A DNA stretch of 64,000 bases from Anaerocolumna chitinilytica (GCF_014218355.1 NZ_AP023368.1:1802001-1866000), one strand, 5' to 3'; positions 27,841 to 36,407 are shown, counted from the stretch's first letter. A program made the numbers and translations. Notes: a model not told the origin generated them from the letters alone.

Positions 27841-28302
27841 ATGATTTTTATATTAACTTGGGTGGTGGGTCTTGTAGTCGGCTTTTTTACAGCAATGACT
27901 AATCCAGATATACATACCTTTGGAGAAGTATGTAGTAACCTGTTATTTTATCAATTAACTGTCTCAATTTCGCTTTCAGGATTGATTGGATTTCTTGGGC
28001 ATGTTTTCAGATCTGACATAGTTGCCGAGCAAATTGGTTGGAGTAAAGGCAGTCCTTTTCAGAAAGAGCTCGGCTATGCAGAACTTGGTTTTGCTATTGC
28101 CGGGATCATGTGCATTTGGAATGGCAAGGAATTCTGGTTTGCTACAATAGTAGCCGTAACACCATTATTTATTCTGGCTGGCATTAATCATATACGAGAA
28201 ATGGTTGTTAATAAAAATTACCATCATCATAATGCAGTAACTTCAATTCCGGATTTATTAATGCCGCTGTCTTGGATATTCTTATGGATTTACTCAAAAT
28301 AA
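27841..28302 (+). CDS. DUF6790-like small membrane protein
   Basis: This 153-residue protein has about four membrane segments: residues 2-18, around 32-52, around 80-110, and a C-terminal one (LLMPLSWIFLWIYS). The motif FGEVCSNLLFYQLTVS and the GYAELGFAIAGIMC segment resemble the DUF6790 family of uncharacterised membrane proteins. RBS GAGGGTGATG precedes the ATG. Control by the divergent TetR is likely from the operator at 27697. Function is unknown. Confidence 0.7.
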   Translation: MIFILTWVVGLVVGFFTAMTNPDIHTFGEVCSNLLFYQLTVSISLSGLIGFLGHVFRSDIVAEQIGWSKGSPFQKELGYAELGFAIAGIMCIWNGKEFWFATIVAVTPLFILAGINHIREMVVNKNYHHHNAVTSIPDLLMPLSWIFLWIYSK

Positions 28303-28375
28303 AAACCATTGCCAATCCGCTGTGACCAGTCATATTATTGGAGGTGCAAATATCGATTCAGTTCTATTTAAGATT

Positions 28376-28420
28376 AAAGCCCGAAGCTTTCCTCATTTAG
28401 TTCTCCGGGCTTTAATTTTT
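28376..28420 (+). terminator. Rho-independent terminator
   Basis: AAAGCCCG (28376-28383) and CGGGCTTT (28406-28413) enclose a loop and are followed by AATTTTT. Confidence 0.75.
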
Positions 28421-28591
28421 CCATATAAAATTTTGAAATGCCTCATAAATAATCGATTCTAAAAGTGCGGTTTTACCATCAAAATTAGTGTAAAAGGTAG
28501 TTCGATTTACGATTGCTCTTGCGGCAACATTCGGAACACAGGTCTCATCATCGTTTGAATCCTTTTTACGTTTTCTTATAGTTTTATCCAA
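28412..28591 (-). pseudogene. TetR HTH relic
   Basis: Read leftwards, a frame of 59 codons contains NVAARAIVNRTTFYTNFDGK and then ALLESIIYEAF, the end of a TetR DNA-binding domain. Helix 1 and the whole ligand domain are missing. The only possible start is a TTG overlapping the stop of the upstream TetR gene. It is probably the remnant of a deleted regulator; a coupled 59-residue product cannot be excluded. Confidence 0.7.
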
Positions 28592-29138
28592 TGTTTAATA
28601 GAGCGGAACAATTGTTAGTCAATTTACAAAACAGATTAATAATTTCTTCCAGATTATTGCGCTTTTTATTGGTTATAAATGTTTTTAAAAACATATAAAT
28701 GGCGCCGGCGAAATAATTTGCTACATACTCTATATTATCTACAGATTTCTCATTTTTCTCAATAATCTGCTTATTGAAAGTACTTAATCTATCTATCAGT
28801 TTTTTTTCTAAACCCGCCCACTCTAGCAACTCAAACATCTTAACCTCATTACTCCAATATTTAATCAAAATAGCTGCCAGATCACTTGCATGCAATATCT
28901 TACAATCGACTATATTACTCATGAAACAATCCATAACCTCATCTAATTTTAATAAAATAACCTCATCTTTGCTTAGATAGTTTCGATAAAATGTTTGTCT
29001 TGCAATTCCTGCGTTATCACTTATATCTTGGATGGAAGTTTCACTATATGCCACCCCCTTTTCCATAAAGTACTGTAAACTGTTAAAAATCAGTTCTTGT
29101 GTCCTAACGATCCTCTTATCTGTTTTTTTATGCACCAA
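28584..29138 (-). CDS. TetR/AcrR-family regulator
   Basis: This 184-residue protein has the TetR HTH TSIQDISDNAGIARQTFYRN followed by KDEVILLKLDEVMD. It is related in that region to the 8568-9116 product. It is divergent from the esterase gene at 29396. A long inverted repeat at 29215-29246 lies between them and is the likely operator. The start follows AAAGGAGGG. Confidence 0.88.
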   Translation of the reverse strand: MVHKKTDKRIVRTQELIFNSLQYFMEKGVAYSETSIQDISDNAGIARQTFYRNYLSKDEVILLKLDEVMDCFMSNIVDCKILHASDLAAILIKYWSNEVKMFELLEWAGLEKKLIDRLSTFNKQIIEKNEKSVDNIEYVANYFAGAIYMFLKTFITNKKRNNLEEIINLFCKLTNNCSALLNIG

Positions 29139-29214
29139 TTTACCCTCCTTTGTTACATATCATTTTTAGACCATTGACCTTATATTGATATCAGTTTACA
29201 ATACAATCAAATAA

Positions 29215-29246
29215 GTTACAAGTGTAAACTAATTTACGTTTGTAAC
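29215..29246. promoter_or_regulatory. TetR operator, long inverted repeat
   Basis: GTTACAAGTGTAAA (29215-29228) and TTTACGTTTGTAAC (29233-29246) are complementary except at two positions around a CTAA centre. The core ACAAGTGT also occurs in the operator at 9198, whose TetR is related. Confidence 0.75.
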
Positions 29247-29395
29247 ATTAAAAGGGGGATTAATATGAAATAAAATATGACATCTTGCTTTCGTCTAAAA
29301 CAAAATCGAATATTTTGGAAATAAACACAAAAGAGAGGTTGTCTAAATTGAAATCTGGTGCACTGATATAATAATTGAACGTGGGAGGAAAAATT

Positions 29396-30358
29396 ATGCC
29401 TGTATTATTAACAATCTTAATATTGTTGCTTTTATTTGTAATTTATCTTAGTTTTTATTTTTTCTATTCTCCAAAAGTTAAAAAAAAGAACCTGAATATA
29501 ACGGAGTTATCCGAAACAATAGAAATTGATGGAGTAACCCGGTCATTTCATGCAGTAATTCCAAAAGCGCATGTAGAAAAAATGCCTCTAATCTTTGTAT
29601 TTCATGGAACTATGCAAAAAGGTAAAACAATTCGTAAGGCGGTCGGTTATGAATTTGATGAAATTGCGGAAAGCAATGGCGTCATCATTGTTTATCCGGA
29701 TGCCTATAAAGGAAGCTGGAACGATGCAAGGAAAGTTGGGGATTATCCCGCCAGAATTGAAAATATCGACGAAACGAAATTCGTAAAGCAAATGATTGCA
29801 TATTTCGAATCAAAATATCATGTTGATCCACACTGTGTCTTTGGTGTTGGATTTTCCAACGGTGGCCAATTAATTCATCGGCTAGCCTCTAATATTTCTC
29901 AGGAATTTAAAGGATTAGCGGCCATAATGGCAACGCATCCAACTATGGATAATTTTATCGGTAATGGAACGGGCGGTGAAGTTCCTATGCTTCTTGTAGC
30001 AGGAACTGACGATCATACCGTACCCTATCATGGAGGCCTTATTCAGTTATTTTTTTTGAAACCAAGGGGTTTGGCGATGTCAGCCTACAAAACTGCCGAG
30101 TTCTATGCCAAAAGAAATGGTATTAGCAGTCCCCCAACAGTTGAATTTCTCCCGCACCTGGAGCAATCAGGAAATACTGCCGTTATCCGCGCCACTTATC
30201 GCGATACCGATAAAAAAACGGTAGAACTATATACGGCGGCAGGTATTGGCCATGTCTTTCCAAATAAGTATAATAGGTTTCCGCGAATAATGGGGAAATC
30301 GACCTTTGACTTGGATACACCATATGTAATATGGAGTTTTTTTAAGCAGTATATTTAA
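29396..30358 (+). CDS. PHB-depolymerase-like alpha/beta hydrolase, membrane-anchored
   Basis: This 320-residue protein starts with a strongly hydrophobic segment (residues 2-24, VLLTILILLLLFVIYLSFYF), a signal anchor. It is followed by an esterase domain of the LpqC/PHB-depolymerase/feruloyl-esterase type. The nucleophile is the Ser in GVGFSNGGQL, the acid is in AGTDDHTVPYHGG, and the His is in GIGHVFPN. It is probably anchored outside the cell and cleaves an ester, substrate unknown. ATG 29396 follows GGGAGG at 29383-29388. It is divergent from TetR and upstream of a Cys-rich peptide gene. Confidence 0.85.
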   Translation: MPVLLTILILLLLFVIYLSFYFFYSPKVKKKNLNITELSETIEIDGVTRSFHAVIPKAHVEKMPLIFVFHGTMQKGKTIRKAVGYEFDEIAESNGVIIVYPDAYKGSWNDARKVGDYPARIENIDETKFVKQMIAYFESKYHVDPHCVFGVGFSNGGQLIHRLASNISQEFKGLAAIMATHPTMDNFIGNGTGGEVPMLLVAGTDDHTVPYHGGLIQLFFLKPRGLAMSAYKTAEFYAKRNGISSPPTVEFLPHLEQSGNTAVIRATYRDTDKKTVELYTAAGIGHVFPNKYNRFPRIMGKSTFDLDTPYVIWSFFKQYI

Positions 30359-30395
30359 ACTCTAACAATCATTAAATATTCTGGAGGCAAAACCT

Positions 30396-30572
30396 ATGTC
30401 AACTATTATTAATCCTGCATGTAAGTGCATCAATAAAAAATGTAAAAACCACGGAAATTGTAAAGCCTGCCAAGCAACACATAAAGCACGGCCACTGAAT
30501 AATCAATCTTACTGCAAAGCCGGGCCTGTTAAATTCGTAGTCAGAGGATTGGTTGAAAAACTTCATTTCTAA
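30396..30572 (+). CDS. Small cysteine-rich protein (DUF6485-like)
   Basis: This 58-residue frame follows a strong ribosome site (GGAGG at 30382). It contains CKCINKKCKNHGNCKACQ plus a later Cys, six cysteines in total, spaced like a small zinc or iron-sulfur motif. The pattern C-x-C-x4-C-x5-C-x2-C resembles the uncharacterised DUF6485 family. It lies 37 bases after the esterase gene and before a terminator, so the two are probably co-transcribed. Confidence 0.75.
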   Translation: MSTIINPACKCINKKCKNHGNCKACQATHKARPLNNQSYCKAGPVKFVVRGLVEKLHF

Positions 30573-30644
30573 ATTTCAAGTGAATTTTCAGCACGATTGC
30601 ACGCAATGCATGGTGTGAGTGCAATGGTAATACGACTTGATTTT

Positions 30645-30688
30645 ACCCTTCGGCATGTGTTTATGCATACATATCGAAGGGTTTTTTA
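30645..30688 (+). terminator. Rho-independent terminator
   Basis: ACCCTTCG (30645-30652) and CGAAGGGT (30675-30682) enclose a loop and are followed by TTTTTT. Confidence 0.85.
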
Positions 30689-30872
30689 TTGGAAATATTT
30701 GATATTAATCACAAAGAACAAGGAAATCTGGGAAATATTGTACTTTTGTTGAAATAACTTTATCAAAGATATACAATTACGATAATATTGTTGTTTATGA
30801 AAAAAGAGCATTCTAAGACAAGCATATATTCCTGTTATTTGATATTATGTGTTCAGGGAGGTGTAAAACAAA

Positions 30873-31787
30873 ATGCATGCATGGGAACAAATTCAAATTA
30901 CAATTGATTTCATTGAAGACCATCTGAATCAAGAAATTAGTATTGCAACTTTAGCGGAAAAAGCGGGGTTATCGCAGTTTTACTACCAGAGATTATTTCA
31001 TAGGTTAGTAAAGAAACCGGTTGCGGAATATATCAGACTTCGACGTATGACAAAAGCGGTTGACATTTTACTGGATAAAAAACAACGGATACTTGATATT
31101 GCACTGGAACTTGGGTTTGAAACACATGAGCATTTCTCACGAACTTTCAAAAACACTTATGGGATGACTCCAAACGAATACAGGAGAAATCCTCAAATTT
31201 TAAATCGTATGACAAAGCCCGAGCTTCTATTGAATTATGTACTTATTGATGAAGGTGTACCTTTAATAACTAATGGTATAGTGATTGAGATTAACCGGAG
31301 ACATTTTGATCTGGATGTTACATATATAGGGTTTACAAAGAAGTTATCGCTTGAATATGGAGCTGGGCTTGGAGTTGACCCGGGTGTTGATATACTAGGT
31401 ACTCTATGGGAAGAGATACATGCATATAAAAATCAGGTACGGAGTATGGTAGTAGGTTCTGAAGAAGTCGGAGTTATGTTACCTTGCTCTGAAAATGGGT
31501 TTTACAACTACTTCGCTGGAATACGTGCTAATGTAAATAATTGTGAGATGGAAAGCAAGATTGAACAATGGATACAGCCACAGGGTGAATACATTGTTTG
31601 CTCATTTGAAGCAGAGAATTTTGATTTATTAGTTTCAGATGCGCTATATAAAGCACAACAATATTTATTTAGTACATGGTTACCTAATCACAAACTTCAG
31701 ACAGAGGCGTTTTGTATGGAATATTATGAAACACATACTCCCGAGACAACAAAGATGGAATTATGGATGAAATTAATGGAAGCATGA
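30873..31787 (+). CDS. AraC-family regulator with GyrI-like effector domain
   Basis: This 304-residue protein has an N-terminal AraC domain of about residues 8-106 (ISIATLAEKAGLSQFYYQRL, then ILDIALELGFETHEHFSRTF). A GyrI-like/Rob-type effector-binding domain covers about 140-300 (YFAGIRANVNN, GEYIVCSFEAE). This SoxS/Rob-GyrI architecture senses small cationic or hydrophobic drugs. A stand-alone GyrI-like protein is encoded just downstream. GGGAGGTG precedes the start. Confidence 0.9.
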   Translation: MHAWEQIQITIDFIEDHLNQEISIATLAEKAGLSQFYYQRLFHRLVKKPVAEYIRLRRMTKAVDILLDKKQRILDIALELGFETHEHFSRTFKNTYGMTPNEYRRNPQILNRMTKPELLLNYVLIDEGVPLITNGIVIEINRRHFDLDVTYIGFTKKLSLEYGAGLGVDPGVDILGTLWEEIHAYKNQVRSMVVGSEEVGVMLPCSENGFYNYFAGIRANVNNCEMESKIEQWIQPQGEYIVCSFEAENFDLLVSDALYKAQQYLFSTWLPNHKLQTEAFCMEYYETHTPETTKMELWMKLMEA

Positions 31788-31931
31788 AATAATGTGATGA
31801 ATTAGCGCAATGCCATTATAGCATTCGGTTTTAATATTTTGAAAAGAAATAATATAGTCATATAGATTTTACATATTTATAAAAATAACCATATTGGTAT
31901 AAAGAATAATCATGTTTTATAGAAAGGGAAT

Positions 31932-32423
31932 ATGCATATGTATAATGAAAAGTGTAATATCGAAGTTATAACAGTTTTGGAAGATATTATAGTTTATGGG
32001 TTGAATTTACAGAGTTCTGGCTTGCCGATTAATTTTAATAGTCTTGGAGTGATGTGGGACAAATACACGGAGGATATAAAGAATAGTACTCCGAATCGTG
32101 TAGATAAAGAGATTGAATATGCAGTTTGCTTGAATAAAGTGCCAGACTATATAGTTGGTGTTGAAGTAACTGAAATCCAAGAAGCGGAGGCAGGATTCAA
32201 GAGTTTTACAATTCCAGCAGGAAAGTATATAAAGGTAGAATTTAATGGAGAAAATCATCAAGACATGGTGGATACGAAGTTAATGGCAAGACAAAAAGAA
32301 GCTAAGAAATGGGCAAAGAATGAAAAGATTAAACTGAATAATGAATGTACATTGGAAGTTTATCCAAAGCAAACGGTTGAGCTTGAGTATCCTGAGATGT
32401 ATTGCTTGTTTCCAATTCTATAG
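31932..32423 (+). CDS. GyrI-like small-molecule-binding protein
   Basis: This 163-residue protein has the effector-binding domain pattern, with EYAVCLNKVPDYIVGVEV, the TIPAGKYIKVEFNG segment, and a C-terminal LEVYPKQTVELEYPEMYCLF. Stand-alone GyrI-like proteins bind or hydrolyse cytotoxic compounds. A second in-frame ATG at 31938 has better spacing from AAAGGG and may be the start. It lies 144 bases after the AraC-GyrI gene, which probably regulates it. Confidence 0.8.
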   Translation: MHMYNEKCNIEVITVLEDIIVYGLNLQSSGLPINFNSLGVMWDKYTEDIKNSTPNRVDKEIEYAVCLNKVPDYIVGVEVTEIQEAEAGFKSFTIPAGKYIKVEFNGENHQDMVDTKLMARQKEAKKWAKNEKIKLNNECTLEVYPKQTVELEYPEMYCLFPIL

Positions 32424-32517
32424 ATGAAATATTAAGGGTGGCAGTCGATATGTTTTCTCAATTAGACAGTTCCAATGACATCAAACCTATCCTCTCAAGC
32501 ATGCGGTATGGACTGGA

Positions 32518-32716
32518 GATGCTGATTTGGTAAAGCATCTCATATGTTGCTTGTTATGATTATGCAGAAATTGCAAAATTTCTTTTAAGTCATGGTGCAG
32601 ACCCGGATGATGAATCCCAAAAGGAAGAAACTGCGTTCTCCATTGCGGAGAAGAAAAAAACAAAAATATTGTTAATCTATTTCAGCATTTCTAAGATGCA
32701 AAACCTATTAGACTGA
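32518..32716 (+). pseudogene. Ankyrin-repeat gene relic
   Basis: One frame reads YDYAEIAKFLLSHGADPDDE and on to a stop at 32714. A second frame just upstream gives DADLVKHL. Both are ankyrin-repeat pieces, joined by a frameshift near 32555. No start or ribosome site remains. Interpreted as decayed coding DNA. Confidence 0.65.
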
Positions 32717-32723
32717 AATACAT

Positions 32724-32852
32724 AATGCTACCAAGAGGGTACCAGCTTCAAGCGGCATCTTTATTGAACGTACAAGGCATGTTGAGACAGTGGTTCTTTT
32801 ATCCAACAAAAAGAAAAAGGCATATCATGTTGAAATAGAAATGAAATCGTAA
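32724..32852 (+). pseudogene. Unidentified C-terminal coding fragment
   Basis: A 42-residue open stretch, with GIFIERTRHVETVVLLSNKK near its middle and a natural stop at 32850-32852, has protein-like composition. It has no start and no recognisable family, and it directly follows the ankyrin relic. Confidence 0.35.
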
Positions 32853-32870
32853 GAATAATGGGAGAGCAAG

Positions 32871-33878
32871 ATGGTTAATTCAAAGGAATGGGATTGGGAA
32901 CATGAAAAAGGTGGCTACTGGTTGGAACCGTGTGAAGAATGCTATTACTATATAAAAAAGTGGAAAAATGAAGGCAGGCATTCTATTTTGGATTTGGGTT
33001 GTGGATTAGGAAGGCATTCTATTGAATTTGCAAAAAGTGGATTTAAGGTAACCGCAGTAGATTTATCTGAATATGGAGTTAGCCATTTAAAAGATTGGCA
33101 GAAAAAAGAGAATCTAGATATTCTGACAAAAAAATGTGATATGAAGAAATTACCCTTTTCAGATAATGCCTTTGACTGTATTTGGGCATATCATGTTATT
33201 TCACATACAGATACAGAAGGATTTCTTGAAATATTAAATGAGGTAGAAAGAGTTCTAAAACCTAATGGAACAATTTATCTAACAATGTGTTCGAAAGAAA
33301 CTTGGTCGTTTAGGGAAGCGAATTTTGAACATATTGATGAGAATACAATAATTAAATCAATGGATGGACCTGAAAAAGATGTTCCACATTACTATGTTGA
33401 TTTGGACGACATTATTCGTTTATTCAAGAAATTTTCGCTTAATCGCATTAGACATATTGATGATTGCTTTATTGAAAATAGAAAACAGAATAGTATGCAT
33501 TATTATATAGATGCTACATTGAATAAGAATAAGAATGAATTAGACTATTCAGACATTATTGGAAAAAAAGTATCTGGAACTATTGATAGACCAATGGGAA
33601 CTACTCACCCAAAGCATTCAGATATTTTTTATGAAGTAAATTATGGTTATGTAGATGGGATAATTGCAGGAGATGGTGCTGAACAAGATATCTATTTACT
33701 TGGTGTTGATGAGCCTGTATCGAGGTATGAAGGGGTTGTTATAGCAGTCATACATAGAAATAATGATATAGAGGATAAATGGGTTGTTGCTCCTCAAGGA
33801 AAAATCTTTTCTAATGAGGAGATTTTAGAAAAGACAATGTTTCAAGAAAAATACTTTGATACAGAATTATATAGATAG
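32871..33878 (+). CDS. SAM methyltransferase fused to a pyrophosphatase-like domain
   Basis: This 335-residue protein has two parts. Residues 1-215 are a class I methyltransferase with SAM motif ILDLGCGLGRHS at 39-50 and the VDLSEYGVSHL acidic loop. Residues about 229-335 match the short 'inorganic pyrophosphatase' proteins of Clostridia: GTIDRPMGTTHPKHSDI, VNYGYVDGIIAGDGAEQD, and EDKWVVAPQG. Stand-alone members of the second family are about 115 residues, so a complete domain is present. The combined function is unknown. GGGAGAGCAAG precedes the ATG. Confidence 0.82.
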   Translation: MVNSKEWDWEHEKGGYWLEPCEECYYYIKKWKNEGRHSILDLGCGLGRHSIEFAKSGFKVTAVDLSEYGVSHLKDWQKKENLDILTKKCDMKKLPFSDNAFDCIWAYHVISHTDTEGFLEILNEVERVLKPNGTIYLTMCSKETWSFREANFEHIDENTIIKSMDGPEKDVPHYYVDLDDIIRLFKKFSLNRIRHIDDCFIENRKQNSMHYYIDATLNKNKNELDYSDIIGKKVSGTIDRPMGTTHPKHSDIFYEVNYGYVDGIIAGDGAEQDIYLLGVDEPVSRYEGVVIAVIHRNNDIEDKWVVAPQGKIFSNEEILEKTMFQEKYFDTELYR

Positions 33879-33931
33879 TGAAGAATTGAAATGATATTTG
33901 TTATGCCGTTCAAAAATAAAATAAGATATAA

Positions 33932-33986
33932 TTAATATGGGAATGGGGATATTTGGCTTTGCTTATTGGGACGGAATAAGGTGAAT
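33932..33986 (+). repeat. 55-bp direct repeat, copy B (fliB tail relic)
   Basis: A second copy of 24985-25039 with one mismatch. It encodes the same C-terminal residues (LIWEWGYLALLIGTE and stop). The rest of the gene is absent here. Confidence 0.95.
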
Positions 33987-34106
33987 TAAGGTTTGAAAAA
34001 GTTTTTAGAGAAATAATGGATTGGCTTCCTGATAAATATATAATTTCGGAGGAGTTGGAGAGAACGAAAGAAAGTAGGAGTGAAGGGCATACTAATGGCA
34101 AAAAAT
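33980..34106 (+). other. Open coding-like fragment between the repeat and the WYL gene
   Basis: Immediately after the stop of the repeated fliB tail, the same frame continues with ELRFEKVFREIMDWLPDKYI and on to a TGA at 34104-34106 inside the WYL gene. It resembles a protein C-terminus, but no family was recognised and no start exists. Probably a relic. Confidence 0.3.
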
Positions 34107-35057
34107 GATAATATGCTGGCAATTTTATGGATGTTAAATTCAGGAGCAAAAATAACTGCGAAGCAAATAGCGGAAAAATTAGAAATAAATATACGAACCG
34201 TTTACCGTTATATTGATTCGCTCTGCGCAAGCGGAGTACCGATTGTATCAGATGCAGGACAGAATGGTGGATATAGTTTACTGAACAATTTTATCCATGC
34301 ACCTTTGTTTTTTAATTTGGAAGAGCAAAAAGTGCTGCTTCATGCTGCTGTATTTGCGAAAGAAGCTGGATACCCTTTTAGTGAGTCGCTAAACAATGCA
34401 ACTCAAAAACTAAAAATGTATTCAAACCGGGAACAGGAAAGTGCTCTCAATCGCCATTTAGCTGGTTTCGAAGTAATTCATCGTGATATTGCTCCATCTG
34501 TTAAGCTGAAGTTGGAAGAGTTGGAGAAGGCTGTAGCAAACGAATATTCTATAGAAATTGATTACCGCACAGGTCATGAAGAACAACCACGGACAAGAGT
34601 GATTGACCCTTATGGAATGCTTTATTGGAACAATAAATGGTATACCGTTGGATTTTGCCATCTTCGAAATGAAATTAGAAGCTTTCGTGCTGAACGGATT
34701 TTACAGATAAAGCGGACACAAAGGATATTTAAACGTCCTGATGCCTTTTCCGCCAGGGAATTTTTTCTTCATAATCTTTTACCTGACCCAGATAGTAAGA
34801 ATGGAATGGTTTCAATCATTATCAGTGGCAGATCAGAAGCATTGGACGATTTGTGCATTCATTGGTTTTTAGGTCATCATCTAAAAGAGAGGACTCCAAA
34901 TCAAGCAGTATTTTTACTTGACGAAGGAGCAATTCATGCATATGTACCTTATTTTCTTCTGCCGTATGGAAAGGCTATTCGAGTAATCGAACCGCAGAGT
35001 TTGAAGAAAAGGCTCGTTTCTGTTGCATCAGAAATAATGGATTATTATCAATTATAG
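34095..35057 (+). CDS. WYL-domain regulator (YafY-like)
   Basis: This 320-residue protein has an N-terminal HTH_11 domain (KITAKQIAEKLEINIRTVYR, then SLCASGVPIVSDAGQNGGY). A WYL domain follows near residues 140-225 (IDPYGMLYWNNKWYTVGFC, then RSFRAERI). The C-terminal WCX region is present. WYL regulators bind small molecules or nucleic acids and often control stress genes. ATG 34095 is preferred over a GTG at 34080 because GAAGGG is seven bases before it. DJ-1 and VOC genes follow after a terminator. Confidence 0.9.
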   Translation: MAKNDNMLAILWMLNSGAKITAKQIAEKLEINIRTVYRYIDSLCASGVPIVSDAGQNGGYSLLNNFIHAPLFFNLEEQKVLLHAAVFAKEAGYPFSESLNNATQKLKMYSNREQESALNRHLAGFEVIHRDIAPSVKLKLEELEKAVANEYSIEIDYRTGHEEQPRTRVIDPYGMLYWNNKWYTVGFCHLRNEIRSFRAERILQIKRTQRIFKRPDAFSAREFFLHNLLPDPDSKNGMVSIIISGRSEALDDLCIHWFLGHHLKERTPNQAVFLLDEGAIHAYVPYFLLPYGKAIRVIEPQSLKKRLVSVASEIMDYYQL

Positions 35058-35061
35058 AAAG

Positions 35062-35097
35062 CTTCACTGACAGTAGTTGTCAGTGAAGTTGTTTTAT
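35062..35097 (+). terminator. Rho-independent terminator
   Basis: CTTCACTGACA (35062-35072) pairs perfectly with 35078-35088 and is followed by TTGTTTTATT. Confidence 0.85.
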
Positions 35098-35177
35098 TAT
35101 GGAGATAGTCATTGATCTTAATCTTTGATGGACGTTTGAATAGTGCTTTATATATTTTAATAATGGAGGACATACTA

Positions 35178-35804
35178 ATGAACAATACTGTATATCTTTA
35201 TGTATTTGATACCATGGCGGATTGGGAAATAGGTTATTTAACTGCTGAACTGAATTCCGGAAGATATTATAAGAAAGGATTACCCCCATCAAAAATAATT
35301 ACAGTGGGAATTGAAAAAACTCCTGTTATTACAAAAGGGGGCTTGAAAATATTACCGGATATTAAGCTGGAGGATTGCAGCATCGAAAACGCTGATGCTT
35401 TGATTTTACCTGGTGGAGATACATGGACAGAAACAATTCATGAACCTATATTGTCAAAGGCAGAGCAGTGTTTGAAGAAAGGTATTATTGTAGCTGCGAT
35501 TTGTGGTTCTACAATGGGTCTTGCACAGAAAGGATTATTGGATTCGAGGCAGCATACAAGCAATGACTTAGAATATCTTAAAATGATCTGTCCTAACTAT
35601 GCGGGAGAAAAGTACTATAAACAGGAGTCTGCTGTAACTGATGGAAAACTGATAACTGCTTCCGGGATAGCTCCATTGGAATTCTCTCTATATGTCTTGA
35701 AAGCATTGGACGTGTTTTCTGCAAAAACGCTAGATGCCTGGTATAATCTTTATAGGACTCATGAATCCGAATATTATTATGAGTTGATGAATTCAATCCA
35801 ATAA
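35178..35804 (+). CDS. DJ-1/PfpI-family protein
   Basis: This 208-residue protein of the class I glutamine-amidotransferase-like superfamily has the conserved acidic residue in DTMADWEIGY and the nucleophile Cys in VAAICGSTMGLAQKG. DALILPGGDTW is the strand before the elbow. Relatives include type 1 GATase-like deglycases and chaperones. The ATG at 35178 follows GGAGG at 35165; the upstream open frame has no ribosome site. A VOC gene starts 29 bases downstream, so the two may form an operon dealing with reactive carbonyls. Confidence 0.87.
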   Translation: MNNTVYLYVFDTMADWEIGYLTAELNSGRYYKKGLPPSKIITVGIEKTPVITKGGLKILPDIKLEDCSIENADALILPGGDTWTETIHEPILSKAEQCLKKGIIVAAICGSTMGLAQKGLLDSRQHTSNDLEYLKMICPNYAGEKYYKQESAVTDGKLITASGIAPLEFSLYVLKALDVFSAKTLDAWYNLYRTHESEYYYELMNSIQ

Positions 35805-35833
35805 TGCTATGTCCTATTTAAGGAGGAATAAAA

Positions 35834-36370
35834 ATGACTAATGGTAAAAAATATATTGGAGTGTCAGGTAAATACACAAAGAATGGAACACCTAACGGTT
35901 TTACATCAATTACCCCATTTATAGTAGTGAAGAATCCTTTAGAAGCAATAGAATTCTATAAAATGGTTTTCAATGCAAGGATCAAAGATATTACTGAAGT
36001 TCCTGATGAAGATGGTAATAAATTAGTTGTTCATGCGGAATTGGACTTTGGAAATGGTTTTTTACAGCTAGGTGCAGCGAATCCGTCATATAAATTGGTC
36101 TTGCCGCCAACTGAGGATAATGCATGTTATTCTTTTGCAATTTACGTTGCTGATGTTGATCAGACATTTGAAAATGCAGTGATAAGAGGAGCGCAGGTTA
36201 GAGAGCCGATTACCAACTTTGTTTCAGGTGACCGATACGGAAGTATTTTAGATCCCTTTGGAGTAAGATGGTCCATAATGACTAGAATCGAGGATTTATC
36301 GGAAGAAGAAAGCGTTCGTAGAGTAAGAGAATGGGCGGATAGCTTTAAAAGTGCAGAAAAACAAAAATAA
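35834..36370 (+). CDS. VOC-family (glyoxalase/PhnB-like) protein
   Basis: This 178-residue protein has a paired beta-alpha-beta-beta-beta fold: SITPFIVVKNPLEAIEFYKM at the start and RYGSILDPFGVRWSIMTR near the end, as in PhnB and YdfO-like proteins. Members bind metals or antibiotics or act as glyoxalases. The substrate is not visible. AAGGAGGA lies before the start. It is the last gene of a unit with the DJ-1 gene. Confidence 0.87.
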   Translation: MTNGKKYIGVSGKYTKNGTPNGFTSITPFIVVKNPLEAIEFYKMVFNARIKDITEVPDEDGNKLVVHAELDFGNGFLQLGAANPSYKLVLPPTEDNACYSFAIYVADVDQTFENAVIRGAQVREPITNFVSGDRYGSILDPFGVRWSIMTRIEDLSEEESVRRVREWADSFKSAEKQK

Positions 36371-36407
36371 AAGCTACGTTATACCCGTAACGGAGAACCC
36401 TGAAACA

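Noticed and set aside
33932..33986. The 55-bp repeat as an attachment site or IS end
   Set aside because: It is coding sequence from the end of a fliB-like gene, and no integrase, transposase or terminal inverted repeats were seen.
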